Shown here piece after piece: positions 5,657 through 6,628 of a DNA stretch of 6,628 bases. The notes below the pieces were generated by a model that searched no databases, was not told the DNA's origin, and saw nothing but the letters and a program-made list of their open reading frames with translations. This stretch comes from an uncultured Oscillospiraceae bacterium (GTDB lineage Bacteria > Bacillota > Clostridia > Oscillospirales > Acutalibacteraceae), in the NCBI GenBank assembly GCA_902462665.1, contig CABQCM010000079.1, positions 1-6,628 of the forward strand, in the 5' to 3' direction. Each line of letters begins with the position of its first letter. Positions within the stretch are counted from its first letter, which is position 1. A program made the translations under genes and the position numbers.

Positions 5657-6436
5657 ATGCAGCAAACAAATTCCAACGGCATACGGCGTTCCCAACGGCT
5701 TTATCAGGTGTTCGGCCTACCCGCCGCCCCGGTATGGATTGCCGGGCCTTGCGCGGTTGAGAGCTATGAAATGATGGATCAAACGGTTTCCAGACTGGTC
5801 GCCTGCGGCGTGCACCTGGTGCGCGCGGGGGCCTATAAGCCGCGAACCTCGCCGGACAGCTTTCAAGGACTCGGGCGCAAAGGGTTGGAAATCCTCGGGG
5901 AAATCCGACGCCGGTATCCTGTGCGTATTGTATCCGAGGTGGTGGACGTGCGCCACATAGAAACTATGTGCAACTTCGTCGATATTTTTCAGGTGGGTGC
6001 GCGCAGTATGTACCAGTATGAGCTACTCAAGGAGCTGGGGCGGTGCGGCCGCCCGGTATTGCTCAAAAACGGGCTGGCGGCCACGATGGAGGAATTCTTG
6101 CGCGCGGCCGAATACATTACGCAAAGCGGCAACGACCGTCTGGCTTTGTGCGAGCGGGGAATCCGCGGCTACGATACCTACACCCGCAATCATCTTGACC
6201 TGGCGCGGGTCGCTGCTATCCGCAAAGAAACGGAATTTCCTGTAATAGTAGATTTAAGCCACTCTTTGGGGCGTAAGGACATTGCGCCGCCCATGGCCCG
6301 CGCGGCGCTGGCTGCAGGGGCGGACGGCCTCATGCTTGAGGTGCATCCCGACCCTTCACACGCTTTATCGGATGCGCGTCAGCAAATGAATTTGGAGGAA
6401 TTTGAAACGCTGATGCAATCGGTTTTGATCCAATGA
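5657..6436 (+). CDS. aroF: 3-deoxy-7-phosphoheptulonate (DAHP) synthase, class I, AroF/KdsA-like type
   Basis: The enzyme condenses phosphoenolpyruvate and erythrose 4-phosphate to DAHP, the first step towards chorismate and aromatic amino acids, in the cytoplasm. The product has 259 residues, the length of the bare catalytic barrel, without the ferredoxin-like regulatory domain of the Thermotoga form or a fused chorismate mutase, so feedback control by a fused domain is absent. Expected metal ligands are C32 (GPCAVES), H202 (DLSHSLGR), E228 (LEVHPDP) and D239 (SDARQ). KPRTSP (61-66), FQGLG (69-73), K137 and CERGIR (165-170) are also present. Some positions differ from better-known relatives: D67 where SPY is usual, S117 in GARS, and N138 in LKNG. 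I chose ATG 5657 because GGAGG (5644-5648) lies eight bases upstream and homology begins soon after; a TTG at 5576 is the alternative. A terminator-like hairpin follows. Confidence 0.94.
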   Translation: MQQTNSNGIRRSQRLYQVFGLPAAPVWIAGPCAVESYEMMDQTVSRLVACGVHLVRAGAYKPRTSPDSFQGLGRKGLEILGEIRRRYPVRIVSEVVDVRHIETMCNFVDIFQVGARSMYQYELLKELGRCGRPVLLKNGLAATMEEFLRAAEYITQSGNDRLALCERGIRGYDTYTRNHLDLARVAAIRKETEFPVIVDLSHSLGRKDIAPPMARAALAAGADGLMLEVHPDPSHALSDARQQMNLEEFETLMQSVLIQ

Positions 6437-6477
6437 TGATTTGGAACCAAAGCGGGGGCTGCGCATACAATACAGAG

Positions 6478-6502
6478 AGCCGGGTTTTGAAATTGGCTTT
6501 TT
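6478..6502 (+). terminator. Likely intrinsic terminator after DAHP synthase
   Basis: AGCC 6478-6481 pairs with GGCT 6495-6498, and after one bulged G, GGTTT 6483-6487 faces AAATT 6490-6494 (two G-U, innermost pair probably open). The T-run ends at 6502, with four Ts directly after the stem. It lies about 40 bases after the stop. The stem is modest, but the geometry is right for a factor-independent terminator. Confidence 0.5.
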
Positions 6503-6513
6503 CGGGACGAATT

Positions 6514-6542
6514 GCAGGAAGTTCTTGTGCTGTTCAAGCTTT
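6514..6542 (+). repeat. Fragment matching the centre of the 1730-1889 palindrome
   Basis: This 29-base piece carries GCAGGAA (6514-6520), TCTTGT (6523-6528) and TTCAAGCTTT (6533-6542). The same three words occur in the same order and nearly the same spacing at 1796-1802, 1803-1808 and 1814-1823. About 23 positions match. The matching arms are not clear here, so it is a fragment or a strongly diverged copy of the intergenic repeat. Confidence 0.5.
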
Positions 6543-6551
6543 GTTCATAAT
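6525..6551 (+). promoter_or_regulatory. Possible sigma-A promoter for a gene beyond the right edge
   Basis: TTGTGC (6525-6530) and CATAAT (6546-6551) resemble -35 and -10 boxes, the latter five of six to consensus. The 15-base spacer is short. The -35 candidate lies inside the repeat fragment, which weakens the case. It follows the terminator and precedes an untranslated stretch, so a new transcription unit starting here is plausible. Confidence 0.3.
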
Positions 6552-6595
6552 CTAAGAGACAAAAAGGGGTAAGATAAGAACAGACGAAGCAATCC

Positions 6596-6623
6596 GGGTG
6601 CCATGCGTTTTACGCGAAAGCCC
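6596..6623 (+). other. Hairpin at the right edge, possible start of a structured leader
   Basis: GGGT 6596-6599 can pair with GCCC 6620-6623 (one G-U) and encloses GCGT 6605-6608 with ACGC 6612-6615. It lies 45 bases after the possible promoter, with no reading frame started. It could be the beginning of a 5' leader; the window ends before anything diagnostic appears. Confidence 0.25.
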
Positions 6624-6628
6624 AGGAG

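Overview
The window is GC-rich and every recognisable gene lies on the + strand. The order is a bifunctional-type (p)ppGpp synthetase/hydrolase (relA/rel, cut by the left edge), D-aminoacyl-tRNA deacylase (dtd), a small metallo-beta-lactamase-fold hydrolase, the radical-SAM protein HemZ, and a class I DAHP synthase. The order rel-dtd-MBL hydrolase-hemZ is, as I recall it, typical of Clostridia. With the GC-rich coding sequence and Firmicute-like purine-rich ribosome binding sites, it suggests a GC-rich Clostridia member of the Oscillospiraceae/Ruminococcaceae kind. That placement is inference.

Layout: 2-1729 rel (5' end missing); 1730-1941 gap; 1942-2403 dtd; 2404-2646 gap; 2647-3270 MBL hydrolase; 3271-3841 a 571-base gap; 3842-5362 hemZ; 5363-5656 gap with a structured leader; 5657-6436 DAHP synthase; 6437-6628 gap holding a likely terminator and perhaps the start of the next transcription unit. 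The genes are housekeeping: stringent-response alarmone metabolism, removal of D-amino acids from tRNA, thioester or similar hydrolysis, a HemN-like radical-SAM enzyme, and the first step of the shikimate pathway. They need not act together; co-orientation and moderate gaps allow partial co-transcription.

The unusual content is between the genes. The rel-dtd gap and the MBL-hemZ gap each hold a long imperfect palindrome (1730-1889 and 3362-3584). Each has a 14-18 bp outer stem, starts near TACCA, ends near TGGTA, and has further complementarity inward, where many of the arm differences are G-U wobbles in the + strand RNA. The dtd-MBL gap holds a weaker version (2441-2592), and a 29-base piece after the DAHP synthase (6514-6542) strongly resembles the centre of the first. 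They look like diverged copies of one intergenic repeat or hairpin-RNA family. A second, differently folded structured segment (3596-3757) lies between the large palindrome and hemZ. The DAHP synthase leader has a strong Shine-Dalgarno sequence that two upstream stretches could mask.
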